NCBI GenBank assembly: GCA_945862125.1 | Contig: CAMAYC010000038.1 | Span: 1 to 40,802 of the forward strand | From: Reyranella massiliensis 521 | Lineage (GTDB): Bacteria > Pseudomonadota > Alphaproteobacteria > Reyranellales > Reyranellaceae | Length of the DNA stretch: 40,802 bases | Reading direction: 5' to 3' | In this document: in pieces, positions 15,565 to 23,241 of the stretch | Layout: the number at the start of each line of letters is the position of its first letter | Numbering within the stretch: position 1 is the first letter of the stretch | Translations under genes and position numbers: made by a program | Notes under the pieces: model-generated | What the model was told of the DNA's origin: nothing | Databases searched by the model: none | The model's input: the letters and a program-made list of their open reading frames with translations, nothing else

Positions 15565-15622
15565 GGTCTACCTCCTGATGCGACGGATTCTTGCCCTGCA
15601 GCCGCGCGGGGCAACGAAATTC

Positions 15623-17290
15623 TTATGACATTGCCGTGAGATCGACAGCGCTCTTGAAGGCGCGCACGGCCAGCCGGCCCTGGCGTCCACGGATCTCGAC
15701 GTCGTGGCGGGGGGCCGCCTCCGGATCCACGCCGGCGCTGTCCAGCAGTTCCTGGGAGACGACCAGTTCGGCGCCGAATTCCTTGGTCAAGGACTCGAGA
15801 CGGCTGGCCGTATTGACGGTATCGCCGATCGCCGTGATCTGGGCCGCGCGCTCGTAGCCCATTTCACCGACGATGGCCGGTCCGGCATGCAGGCCGATCC
15901 CGATGCGCAGCGGCATGTCGAGGTCGCCCGACAGGGCCTCGTTGAGATCGTCGAGGGCAAGCGCCATGCGCCGCGCGGCGTCGAGCGCCTGTCGACAGGC
16001 TGTCTGGGGATCGGTGGTGAGGCCGAAGATCGCCATCACGCCGTCACCGATGAACTTGTCGACACGGCCGCCGGCCGCCTCGATGGCGTGGCCGGTCGCG
16101 CGGAAATACCGATTGAGAATGAACACCACGTCATAGGGCAGCTTGCCCTCGGAGATCGAGGTGAAGCCGCGGATGTCTGCAAAGAGGATGGCGACGTAGT
16201 GTTCGCCGCCATGGGCCTGCGGCTGGCGGCGGTAGGCCTCGACCGGACCGGCCGATGCCGGCAGCAACGGCGTCACCCGGTAGCGACCCGGCGGCGGCCG
16301 GAGCTGGCAGGCGAGGCGCACATTGTCCGGCGCGCCTACGCGGGACAGGACCTTCTGCTCCTCCGCCGAGGCCGGGGGCAGCTTGGCGCGATCCTCGCCG
16401 GCGATGCGCACGCGGCAGGTCGAGCAGCGGCCGCGCCCGCCGCAGACCGAGGCATGCGGAATGCCGGCGATGCGACTCATCTCGAGAATGGTGAGGCCCG
16501 TCGCGTGAGAGGTCGTCCGGCGTTCGCTGTAGCTCAGGTGCACGACGCCGGCGCGACGCTCCCAGAGCGTGCGGGCCGGGCGCGCCAGCAGCATGATGAC
16601 GAGCAGGCCGAGGGCGGTGAACTGCAGCGCATCGGCAATGGCATAGAGCGTGGCGATCTGGTCCGCCGTCGGGACGCGCACGCGGACGAAGAGTTCTTCG
16701 AGGAAGCCCGGCCGCTGGGCGAGTTCGGCAACGTCTCGCAGCGCAATGCCGGCACCGGCGATGCCGGCGATCGGCACCAGCAGGGCGAAGGCGTAGAGCG
16801 CCGGCAACCACGCGCGATACCAGGGCCGCAGGCGCCAGGCGAAGTGCAGGCCGATGCAGGCATGCAGCCAGACGACGAGTGGCAGCGAGAACTGGCGGAC
16901 GATGCCAGTCCAGTTGCTGACGAGAAGTGAGCCCAGGACCCAAGGGTAGCCTGGATCGACGTTGTAGAGTTCGTGAGCGACGCGCGTGCCAACGACATGG
17001 ATCGCGCCCAACGGCACGATCAGCACGCCCAGGATCCACTGCGTCCATTCCCAGCGCGAAAGCCTGAGCGTCCGTCGCTGGTAAAGCGACCACAGCGCCA
17101 GGCAGAAGTGCACCAGCAGCGCGCCGTAGAGGACGGTCTGGCCGAGCGGGTTGTGCCAGATGAAGACGAACCAGGTCCGGCCGGCCTCGAGTACGCGCAG
17201 CGAGATCAGCCCGAGCGCGTGATTGAGCAGATGCGTGACGACATAGAAGAAGAGGACGTAGCTCGACCAGAGGCGGATCCGTCCGGCCAT
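15623..17290 (-). CDS. Membrane adenylate cyclase with [2Fe-2S] ferredoxin domain
   Basis: 555 residues in three parts. Residues 1-240 hold about six membrane helices with histidines (H20, H24, H61, H98, H143, H149) that could ligate heme, resembling cytochrome b-type anchors. Residues about 250-340 are a plant/adrenodoxin-type ferredoxin domain: C283-x5-C289-x2-C292 and C328. Residues about 362-550 are a class III cyclase: metal Asp372 (FADIRGFT) and Asp416 (DKFIGDGV), purine-contacting Lys412 and Thr486 (Lys/Thr pair, class IIIb style), and Asn493 and Arg497 (DTVNTASRLE). All catalytic residues are present, so it should make cAMP at the inner membrane, plausibly controlled by redox state. 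It starts 4 bases after the ArsC-like gene. Confidence 0.92.
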   Translation of the reverse strand: MAGRIRLWSSYVLFFYVVTHLLNHALGLISLRVLEAGRTWFVFIWHNPLGQTVLYGALLVHFCLALWSLYQRRTLRLSRWEWTQWILGVLIVPLGAIHVVGTRVAHELYNVDPGYPWVLGSLLVSNWTGIVRQFSLPLVVWLHACIGLHFAWRLRPWYRAWLPALYAFALLVPIAGIAGAGIALRDVAELAQRPGFLEELFVRVRVPTADQIATLYAIADALQFTALGLLVIMLLARPARTLWERRAGVVHLSYSERRTTSHATGLTILEMSRIAGIPHASVCGGRGRCSTCRVRIAGEDRAKLPPASAEEQKVLSRVGAPDNVRLACQLRPPPGRYRVTPLLPASAGPVEAYRRQPQAHGGEHYVAILFADIRGFTSISEGKLPYDVVFILNRYFRATGHAIEAAGGRVDKFIGDGVMAIFGLTTDPQTACRQALDAARRMALALDDLNEALSGDLDMPLRIGIGLHAGPAIVGEMGYERAAQITAIGDTVNTASRLESLTKEFGAELVVSQELLDSAGVDPEAAPRHDVEIRGRQGRLAVRAFKSAVDLTAMS

Positions 17291-17294
17291 GGTG

Positions 17295-17645
17295 CTATCT
17301 CAGCAGCGGCAACACCGCTTCGGGCGGCCGGCCGATCGCGGCACGCGTGCCTGCCACCACGATGGGTCGCTGCAGCAGGACCGGGTGGGTGGCAATCGCC
17401 TTGGCGACTTCGGCCTTGCCGAGGTCAGCCTTCTTCTTGCCGAGCGCCTTGAACTCCGGTTCGCCGTCGCGGATCAGCGCATACGCATCGCCGCCGACGA
17501 GATCGATAAGCTTCTCGACCTCGGCCTTGCTCGGTGGCTGCTTGAGATATTCCCTGATCGCAGGCTCGACGCCCTTCTTGCGAATGAGCTCGAGAGTCTC
17601 GCGCGATTTGCTGCAGCGTGGATTGTGCCAGATCGTGATCGTCAT
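17295..17645 (-). CDS. arsC: ArsC-family (glutaredoxin-linked) arsenate reductase
   Basis: 116 residues, the normal ArsC length. The N-terminal TITIWHNPRCSKSRETLELI carries the catalytic Cys11 in the HNPxCxxSR motif. AAIATHPVLLQRPIVV-type sequence near 82-97 carries the conserved Arg that stabilises the cysteine-arsenate adduct. Thioredoxin-like fold, cytoplasmic, reduces arsenate with glutathione/glutaredoxin. There is no arsR, arsB or acr3 nearby, and family members such as YfgD occur outside ars operons, so an arsenic role is family-based, not shown. It sits between recX (45 bases upstream) and the cyclase (4 bases downstream). Confidence 0.85.
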   Translation of the reverse strand: MTITIWHNPRCSKSRETLELIRKKGVEPAIREYLKQPPSKAEVEKLIDLVGGDAYALIRDGEPEFKALGKKKADLGKAEVAKAIATHPVLLQRPIVVAGTRAAIGRPPEAVLPLLR

Positions 17646-17690
17646 GCCGAAGCTCCCCCGCAGCTCCTTGGGCGAACCATGGCTGCGCGA

Positions 17691-18245
17691 TCAGCCTTCG
17701 TCCAGCGCATCGGGCGTGGCGGCATCGACGATCTTCCGGGCGATATCGTAGGCGAAGCCAGCGCGGGCCATTGTGGCGAGATCGCGCAGGCGATGCTCCG
17801 CGCGGTGCTCGGCCAAACGATAAGGACCGAGCCGGCGGCGGCGGGCGAGGGAAGCGGCCGCCTTCCATTCGCGCTGCGCGGGGGTCACATCCAGTTCGAC
17901 ATCGAGGCCCTGCATTGCATCGTCGAGCGTCCCACCGTCGACGCCGGCCATTTTCAGTTTCTGCCGGGTGACCCGGCTCGAGGTGCCGCGCCGATGGAGC
18001 GACCGCGCCTTGGTCTGGGCGAAGGCCTTATCGTCAATCACGCCGGCATCGACGAACTTGGCGACCACGATCTCGATCGCCTGCTTGACGTTGTCCATGA
18101 TCGGCGCGTCGAGCATCTTGGCCTTGGCGACCCGCCTGTTCAGGACGCGACGCAGGCCCTCGGCGGTACTGGGATAGCGCTCGAGATAGAAAGCCGCGGC
18201 ATTCTGGAGATATTTCGCGGTGATGGGACGCGCGACCCGTTTCAC
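17691..18245 (-). CDS. recX: RecX regulatory protein
   Basis: 184 residues. Pattern: LQNAAAFYLERYPSTAEGLRRVL, then a middle block VAKFVDAGVIDDKAFAQTKARSLHRRGTSS, then the third helical repeat with HRLRDLATMARAGFAYDIARKIV. Three three-helix repeats are characteristic of RecX, which binds RecA filaments and modulates recombination. recA itself is not nearby. The gene starts 3 bases after the HAD hydrolase stop and is followed by the ArsC-like gene, so it belongs to a leftward HAD-recX-arsC-cyclase transcript. Confidence 0.85.
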   Translation of the reverse strand: MKRVARPITAKYLQNAAAFYLERYPSTAEGLRRVLNRRVAKAKMLDAPIMDNVKQAIEIVVAKFVDAGVIDDKAFAQTKARSLHRRGTSSRVTRQKLKMAGVDGGTLDDAMQGLDVELDVTPAQREWKAAASLARRRRLGPYRLAEHRAEHRLRDLATMARAGFAYDIARKIVDAATPDALDEG

Positions 18246-18248
18246 CGT

Positions 18249-18914
18249 TCAGCCCCTGAGCGGAATGCCGACCATGGCTTCCAGTTCGGCGATCGCCTGG
18301 TCGGGATCGCCGACCTTGATGGTGCGCATGCCCATGGCGCGCGCCGGCTTCAGGTTGATGCCGAGATCGTCGAGATAGATGCAGCTCTCCGGTGGCACGT
18401 CGAGCAGCTCGCAGGCATGACGGTAGATGCGCGGATCGGGCTTGCGCAGGCCGAGCTTGCTCGATTCAACGACATGCTCGAACAGCGTCATGACGTCGGC
18501 GACGGCCTGGGCCTTTTCCGGGCTGCGCGCCATGCCGGGGCCCTCTCCCGCCTTCATGTTGTTGGTGATGCAGGCCACCCGGAAGGCTGCCTTGCAGCGG
18601 CGGAGGGCCTCGACCATCTGCGGCCGAATGTCGCCACTTATCGACTTCAGGACGCGCCAGCCGTCGAGCGTGTGGCCCTGCGCCAGCGCCTCGGCTTCGA
18701 ACAGATCGACGAAGCCCTGCAGCGAGACCTCGCTGCGTTCCATCTTTGCCCAGGCGTTTGTATCGGGATTGCGTGCATTCAGGCTGCGGATGAAATCTTT
18801 GGGAAGCCCGGCCTCGGTTTCGTAGTGGGCGAAGGCTTCGAAGGGGCTGCTCAGGATGACGCCACCGAAGTCCCAGAGGACGGCGCGTGGGGAATTTGCA
18901 TGGCTCGTATTCAT
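18249..18914 (-). CDS. HAD-superfamily hydrolase (subclass IA, epoxide-hydrolase-N-like)
   Basis: 221 residues. Motif I is VLWDFGGVI near 13-21: the nucleophile Asp is present, but the second Asp of DxD is Gly, a form common in the DFGGV group of HAD-IA proteins. Motif II is ITNNM near 115, motif III includes KPDPRIYRHAC near 158, and motif IV is CIYLDDLGINLKPARAMGM near 175. A small helical cap lies between motifs I and II. A phosphatase-like or unknown hydrolase acting on a small cytoplasmic substrate. It is the first gene of the leftward HAD-recX unit and divergent from tetR. Confidence 0.87.
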   Translation of the reverse strand: MNTSHANSPRAVLWDFGGVILSSPFEAFAHYETEAGLPKDFIRSLNARNPDTNAWAKMERSEVSLQGFVDLFEAEALAQGHTLDGWRVLKSISGDIRPQMVEALRRCKAAFRVACITNNMKAGEGPGMARSPEKAQAVADVMTLFEHVVESSKLGLRKPDPRIYRHACELLDVPPESCIYLDDLGINLKPARAMGMRTIKVGDPDQAIAELEAMVGIPLRG

Positions 18915-19033
18915 GGTGGTGCGACGGTGTTTACCTTGTTCCTGCCCAACTCGGCCCCTATCTCATGCCCTCCATAGGCGACGGCTTGGCTATTGGCCAC
19001 CGATTGCCTTTACTCCGGTTTAGGAACACGGAA

Positions 19034-19705
19034 ATGAGCGAAGCAGCCTTTGTAGGGCGCGGCGATGCCGTGGCGCATAACGACGAAGAAGGAACGACCA
19101 AGGTGGTTCATCGCGATGGCCGCAATCGGCGCGCCGTCGAGACGCGCCGCAAGGTGATCGCGGCCGCCAAGGCGATGATCTCCGAGACCAGCACGGCGCC
19201 GACGGTCGTCGCTGTCGCCAGGCGGGCAGATGTCTCCGTCCGGTCGGTTTTTCAGCATTTTGGCGATGTTGAGTCACTTTTTGTAACTGTCATGGATGCC
19301 ATTCGGCAGGACCTCGTCGTGCCGCCGGTGGGCTCGAATGACCGTCCCCTGACCATCCGTATCGCCTCGGTCGTCCAGAATCTGGCTGAAATCTTCGACA
19401 AGATCGTGCCGCTCCGCGTCGCTGCCGGTCAGTTCGCCGGGCATCCGGCGCTGATCGAGCGTGGGCTGGCATCCAAGCGGGAGCTGCGCGCCGCTACTTT
19501 CGAGGCATTCGCGCCCGAATTCGGCGTGCTGAGCGAGCAGGCCCGCGAAGAGCTGGCCGACGCCATCGGTGCGGCCCTGTCCCTCGACGCCTGGATAGTG
19601 CTGCGCCGTCGGGATGGCCTCAGCTTCGAGCGCGCGGCGGCCGTTTGGCGGCTGACGCTGACGGCGCTTCTGGCCCACCGCTTCGCTGCGCCGTCCGCAG
19701 AATAG
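19034..19705 (+). CDS. TetR-family transcriptional regulator
   Basis: 223 residues from ATG 19034; an in-frame ATG at 18965 would add 23 residues. Residues about 33-85 form the TetR HTH: RRKVIAAAKAMISE, then TVVAVARRADVSVRSVFQHFGDVESLF, with the usual recognition-helix pattern. The C-terminal 130 residues are the all-helical ligand/dimer domain, with no recognisable ligand motif. It lies directly upstream of, and in the same direction as, the SxtJ-carbamoyltransferase operon. A dyad overlapping a possible promoter lies 10 bases past its stop, making that operon the likeliest target (inference). It diverges from the HAD gene across 119 bases. Confidence 0.88.
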   Translation: MSEAAFVGRGDAVAHNDEEGTTKVVHRDGRNRRAVETRRKVIAAAKAMISETSTAPTVVAVARRADVSVRSVFQHFGDVESLFVTVMDAIRQDLVVPPVGSNDRPLTIRIASVVQNLAEIFDKIVPLRVAAGQFAGHPALIERGLASKRELRAATFEAFAPEFGVLSEQAREELADAIGAALSLDAWIVLRRRDGLSFERAAAVWRLTLTALLAHRFAAPSAE

Positions 19706-19715
19706 CTTCCTCGCT

Positions 19716-19752
19716 GGTCCCAATTGACTTGTCGATTGGGATCAGTGACTTA
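19716..19752 (+). promoter_or_regulatory. Dyad overlapping a possible sxtJ-operon promoter
   Basis: GGTCCCAAT (19716-19724) and ATTGGGATC (19735-19743) are complementary over 9 positions (one G-U). The 10-base centre contains TTGACT (19724-19729), a near-consensus -35. GACTTA or ACTTAG about 17-18 bases later is a weak -10. Symmetric half-sites flanking a -35 next to a tetR gene suggest an operator. The same sequence could be a transcript hairpin, but no T-run follows. Confidence 0.4.
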
Positions 19753-19784
19753 GGGGCCCCTGTCCGGACATTCCAGCACTGCAA

Positions 19785-20216
19785 ATGGCGACCAGCCAGC
19801 TTCATGAGGACTTTTCGCGAGAGGAGCACGTCAAGGCGGGCTCCGATCGTGGTTTCGGGTTCGTTTTCGCAGGCTTCTTCGCCATCGTGAGTGCGATTTC
19901 GCTGTGGCGGAGCGGTGCCACCTGGCATTGGGCGCTGCCGCTGGCGGCGGCATTCCTGCTGGTGGCGCTGGTCTACCCCCGCCTGCTCGGCCCGCTCAAC
20001 AGGCTGTGGCTGAAGTTCGGGCTGCTGCTCTACAAGGTCATGAACCCGCTCGTCCTCGGCATGCTGTTCTTCGTGACCATCATGCCGATCGGCTTGGTCA
20101 TGCGGGCGTTCGGCAAGGATTTCCTGCGGTTGAAGCTCGACGGCAATGCCAAGAGCTACTGGATCGACCGGACCCCGCCGGGGCCGCCGCCGCAGTCGAT
20201 GCGCAATCAATTCTGA
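19785..20216 (+). CDS. SxtJ-family membrane protein
   Basis: 143 residues. Two hydrophobic segments lie at about 24-60 (GFGFVFAGFFAIVSAISLW, LPLAAAFLLVALVYPRLL), and another at about 87-107 (NPLVLGMLFFVTIMPIGLVMRAFG). It ends in a polar tail with KSYWIDRTPPGPPP. The GxxxP/W(I)DR ending and length match SxtJ, known from cyanobacterial saxitoxin clusters and found beside carbamoyltransferases in many bacteria. Function is unproven; a membrane partner of the carbamoyltransferase is likely. No strong ribosome-binding site precedes the ATG. A 14-base tandem duplication covers its stop codon. Confidence 0.8.
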   Translation: MATSQLHEDFSREEHVKAGSDRGFGFVFAGFFAIVSAISLWRSGATWHWALPLAAAFLLVALVYPRLLGPLNRLWLKFGLLLYKVMNPLVLGMLFFVTIMPIGLVMRAFGKDFLRLKLDGNAKSYWIDRTPPGPPPQSMRNQF

Positions 20217-20235
20217 TCTGGCAATTCTGATCTGG
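20208..20235 (+). repeat. 14-base exact tandem duplication at the SxtJ stop
   Basis: CAATTCTGATCTGG occurs twice in direct succession (20208-20221 and 20222-20235). The first copy contains the SxtJ stop codon TGA, and the second lengthens the gap to the next gene. Probably replication slippage. Confidence 0.9.
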
Positions 20236-20248
20236 GAAGGACCGGCTC

Positions 20249-20401
20249 ATGGGCTCCATCATCGTCGAACTCTGGGCGTTCATGCGTGAGCGCAAGAAGT
20301 TCTGGCTGCTGCCGATCATGATCATGATGGTGATTTTCGGCGGCCTGATCGTGCTGACCAAGGGCTCGGCCATCGCTCCCTTTATCTACACGCTGTTCTA
20401 G
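20249..20401 (+). CDS. DUF5989/SxtK-like small membrane protein
   Basis: 50 residues: a short amphipathic start (GSIIVELWAFMRERKKFW), then one hydrophobic helix (LLPIMIMMVIFGGLIVL), then SAIAPFIYTLF. LWxFMRERKKxWLxP and the APFIYTLF ending are characteristic of the tiny DUF5989 proteins that accompany NodU/CmcH carbamoyltransferases; sxtK occupies this place in saxitoxin clusters. A GGGAAGG ribosome-binding site lies 8 bases before the ATG, and the carbamoyltransferase follows after 18 bases. Function unknown; the conserved three-gene order suggests a membrane complex. Confidence 0.85.
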   Translation: MGSIIVELWAFMRERKKFWLLPIMIMMVIFGGLIVLTKGSAIAPFIYTLF

Positions 20402-20419
20402 GCGGGCCCGGGGCGTAGC

Positions 20420-22255
20420 ATGCGGGTCCTCGGCATCTCGGCCTACTATCACGACAGCGCTGCGGCGCTGATCGAGGACGGCCACCTCGTGGCCGCGGCG
20501 CAGGAAGAGCGCTTCACCCGCAAGAAGCATGACGCGAACTTTCCGGAGAAGGCGGTCGAGTACTGTCTCGGCCGCTCCGGCATCAAGCTCGCCGACGTCG
20601 ACTATGTCGCCTTCTACGACAAACCGTTCCTGAAGTTCGAGCGCCTGCTCGAGACCTACCTCGCCTACGCGCCGCGTGGCTTCAATTCTTTCCGCATGGC
20701 CATGCCGCTGTGGCTGAAGGAAAAGCTCTTCCAGAAGACCCTGCTGCGCGACGAGATGAAGAAGTGGCAGCCCGACTTCGACTGGCAGAAGCGGCTGCTG
20801 TTCGGCGAGCATCACCAGAGCCATGCCGCGTCGGCGTTCTTTCCCTCGCCGTTCGAGGAAGCCGCGGTGCTGACCATGGACGGCGTCGGCGAGTGGGCCA
20901 CGACGTCTCTCGGCTATGGCAAGGGCAACAGCCTGGAGATGTTGAAGGAGCTGCACTTCCCGCATTCGCTGGGGCTGCTCTATTCGGCTTTCACCTACTA
21001 CACCGGCTTCAAGGTCAATTCGGGTGAATACAAGGTCATGGGTCTCGCGCCCTATGGCGAGCCCCGCTTCAAGGGCCTGATCCTCGACAAGATCGTCGAC
21101 CTCAAGGAAGACGGTACCTTCCGCCTCGACCAGAGCTATTTCGACTATTGCACCGGCCTGCGCATGACGAACGACAAGTTCGCCGATGTGTTCGGCATCA
21201 AGACGCGCAAGCCCGAGGAAGAGCTGACGCAGGTCCACATGGATCTTGCCGCCTCGGTCCAGGCCGTCACCGAGGAGATCGTGCTCCGGCTCGGCCGCTC
21301 GGTCCGCAAGGAAACCGGTGCAAAGAATATCTGCCTGGCCGGCGGCGTGGCGTTGAACTGTGTCGCCAACGGCAAGCTGCTGCGCGAGAACATCTTCGAC
21401 AACATCTGGGTGCAGCCGGCGGCCGGCGACGCCGGCGGTGCAGTCGGTGCCGCCTTTGCCGCCTACCATGGTTTCATGGGCCAGCCGCGCAAGCTCAACG
21501 GCCACATGGACGGCATGGCCGGCTCCTATCTCGGCCCCGAATATACCGACGACGAGATCGCCGAGCGCCTGGCGGCAGTGGGCGCCAAGCTCACCCGCCT
21601 CGACCATGCGCAGATGATCGACCAGACCGCGCAGGCGCTGGCCGACGAGAAGGCGGTCGGCTGGATGCAGGGCCGCATGGAATTCGGACCGCGTTCGCTG
21701 GGGGCCCGCTCGATCCTGGGCGACGCTCGCTCGCCCTCGATGCAGAAGACGCTCAATCTCAAGGTTAAGTACCGCGAATCGTTCCGCCCGTTCGCGCCGG
21801 CGGTGCTGCGCGAGGATGTCGACAAGTACTTCGAGATCAATACGGACAGTCCCTACATGCTGATGGTGGCGCCGGTGGTCGAAAGCCGCCGCCGCAAGAT
21901 GACCGCCGATGAGGAGAAGCTGTTCGGCATCGAGAAGCTCAATGTGCCACGCTCCGACATTCCGGCAGTGACGCACATCGACTACTCCGGCCGCGTGCAG
22001 ACCGTGCACAAGGAAACCAATCCGGCTTTCCACGAACTGCTGGAGTCGTTCAAGGCCAAGACCGGAAGCTCGGTGCTGGTGAACACATCGTTCAACGTGC
22101 GCGGCGAGCCGATCGTGTGCACCCCTGAAGACGCCTTTCGCTGCTTCATGGGCAGCGAGATTGAAGTGCTGGTGGTCGGCAACTGCCTGCTCCGCAAGGA
22201 AGACCAGGATCCGGCGCTGAAGCTCGACTATAAGAACGCCTTCGAGCTCGATTAG
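20420..22255 (+). CDS. NodU/CmcH-family carbamoyltransferase
   Basis: 611 residues, normal for the family. The N-terminal two-thirds is the kinase-like carbamoyladenylate-forming domain: MRVLGISAYYHDSAAALI, HHQSHAASAFFPSPF (metal-binding histidines), LTMDGVGEW, and LAGGVALNCVANGKL. The C-terminal domain has MEFGPRSLGARSIL and FRPFAPAVL, and ends with VLVNTSFNVRGEPIV. These enzymes transfer carbamoyl from carbamoyl phosphate, via ATP, onto hydroxyl groups of sugars, Nod factors, antibiotics or saxitoxin. The acceptor here is unknown. The SxtJ/SxtK-like membrane proteins upstream suggest work at the membrane; the MDR enzyme gene begins 4 bases after its stop. Confidence 0.95.
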   Translation: MRVLGISAYYHDSAAALIEDGHLVAAAQEERFTRKKHDANFPEKAVEYCLGRSGIKLADVDYVAFYDKPFLKFERLLETYLAYAPRGFNSFRMAMPLWLKEKLFQKTLLRDEMKKWQPDFDWQKRLLFGEHHQSHAASAFFPSPFEEAAVLTMDGVGEWATTSLGYGKGNSLEMLKELHFPHSLGLLYSAFTYYTGFKVNSGEYKVMGLAPYGEPRFKGLILDKIVDLKEDGTFRLDQSYFDYCTGLRMTNDKFADVFGIKTRKPEEELTQVHMDLAASVQAVTEEIVLRLGRSVRKETGAKNICLAGGVALNCVANGKLLRENIFDNIWVQPAAGDAGGAVGAAFAAYHGFMGQPRKLNGHMDGMAGSYLGPEYTDDEIAERLAAVGAKLTRLDHAQMIDQTAQALADEKAVGWMQGRMEFGPRSLGARSILGDARSPSMQKTLNLKVKYRESFRPFAPAVLREDVDKYFEINTDSPYMLMVAPVVESRRRKMTADEEKLFGIEKLNVPRSDIPAVTHIDYSGRVQTVHKETNPAFHELLESFKAKTGSSVLVNTSFNVRGEPIVCTPEDAFRCFMGSEIEVLVVGNCLLRKEDQDPALKLDYKNAFELD

Positions 22256-22259
22256 CCCG

Positions 22260-23240
22260 ATGAGGGCAGTCGTCTGCGATCGCCTCGGCGATCCGTCTGT
22301 CCTGAAAATCGAGGAGAGGCCTGTTCCCGATCCGGGGCCGCGCGACATCGTCGTGAAGGTCGGCGCGGCTTCGGTCAATTTCCCCGACGTGCTCACTGTT
22401 TCGGGCGATTACCAGCACAAGCCGGACTTGCCTTTCGTGCCCGGCATGGAAGGGGCGGGGATTGTCCACGCCGTGGGTACCGAGCGCCTCGACTGGAAGG
22501 TCGGCGACAAGGTGATCTTCGGCATCCGGCCGGGCGCTTTTGCCGAGTATGTGGCCGTGACGCCCAAAGGCCATTTGCTGCACCTGCCTGAAGGCTGGTC
22601 GTTCGCCGAGGGCGCGGGGTTTCGTGTTGCCGCGACCACGGCCTACCATTCGCTCGTTCATCGCGGCGCTCTCCGCCAGGGCGAGGTTGCGCTGATCCAC
22701 GGTGCGTCGGGTGGCGTGGGGCTGGCGGCCGTGAAACTCGCCAAGCATCTCGGCGCGCGCGTGATTGCAACGGGGGGTGACGATGAGCGCCTTGCCGTAG
22801 TGAAGCAGAACGGTGCCGACGAGGTCGTGAACTACCGCACGTCCGATTTCGTCACTGCCGTGAAGGCGTTGACCGACGGCAAGGGCGCCGACGTGATCTA
22901 CGATCCGGTCGGCGGCGAGGTGCTGGAGAAGTCCATGCGCGCGGCGGCCTATGGCGCCCGCCTGCTGATCGTAGGCTTCACGTCGGGCGGACCGAGCAAA
23001 CTGATGTCCAACCATGTGCTGATCAAGGGACTATCGATCCTGGGCATCCGCGCGGGCGAGACGCTGCTGCGTCTGCCCCAGATGGGATACAGCTACGCCG
23101 AGCTGCCGAAGCTTGCAGCTCTCGGGGTCATGCGGCCGCACATCTCGCACCGGTTCCCGATGGAGCGTGCGGCCGACGCCTTTCGTGCCTTGATCGACCG
23201 TAAGGTCGTCGGCAAGGCGGTGATCGAGATGCTGGCTTAG
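22260..23240 (+). CDS. NADPH:quinone oxidoreductase-like MDR enzyme
   Basis: 326 residues. The GroES-like N-terminal half has VKVGAASVNFPDVLTVSGDYQ and PFVPGMEGAGIVHAVG. The Rossmann half has LIHGASGGVGLAAVKLAKHLGARVIATGG, the NADPH site of the zinc-free quinone reductase group. No zinc-binding cysteines are present. The C-terminus HRFPMERAADAFRALIDRKVVGKAVI is typical. It would reduce quinones or enoyl compounds in the cytoplasm. It is the last gene of the sxtJ operon (4-base gap) and converges on the OmpA-domain gene with a one-base gap. Confidence 0.92.
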   Translation: MRAVVCDRLGDPSVLKIEERPVPDPGPRDIVVKVGAASVNFPDVLTVSGDYQHKPDLPFVPGMEGAGIVHAVGTERLDWKVGDKVIFGIRPGAFAEYVAVTPKGHLLHLPEGWSFAEGAGFRVAATTAYHSLVHRGALRQGEVALIHGASGGVGLAAVKLAKHLGARVIATGGDDERLAVVKQNGADEVVNYRTSDFVTAVKALTDGKGADVIYDPVGGEVLEKSMRAAAYGARLLIVGFTSGGPSKLMSNHVLIKGLSILGIRAGETLLRLPQMGYSYAELPKLAALGVMRPHISHRFPMERAADAFRALIDRKVVGKAVIEMLA

Positions 23241-23241
23241 T

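Noticed and set aside
15591-15614. TTGCCC/GGGCAA hairpin between the TPR and cyclase genes as a terminator
   Set aside because: Only six pairs with no T-run; the 58-base gap and direction suggest co-transcription.
18915-19033. TetR operator in the HAD-tetR gap (GGCTATTGGCCA region)
   Set aside because: The symmetry is short and imperfect, and it does not resemble the dyad seen at 19716-19743.
19785-22255. Saxitoxin biosynthesis cluster
   Set aside because: Only the sxtI/J/K-like part is present. No SxtA polyketide synthase, amidinotransferase or other tailoring gene is in the window, and carbamoyltransferases occur in many pathways.
20207-22396. Minus-strand open frame of about 730 codons
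   Set aside because: It is antisense to the well-supported carbamoyltransferase, with composition typical of a shadow frame.
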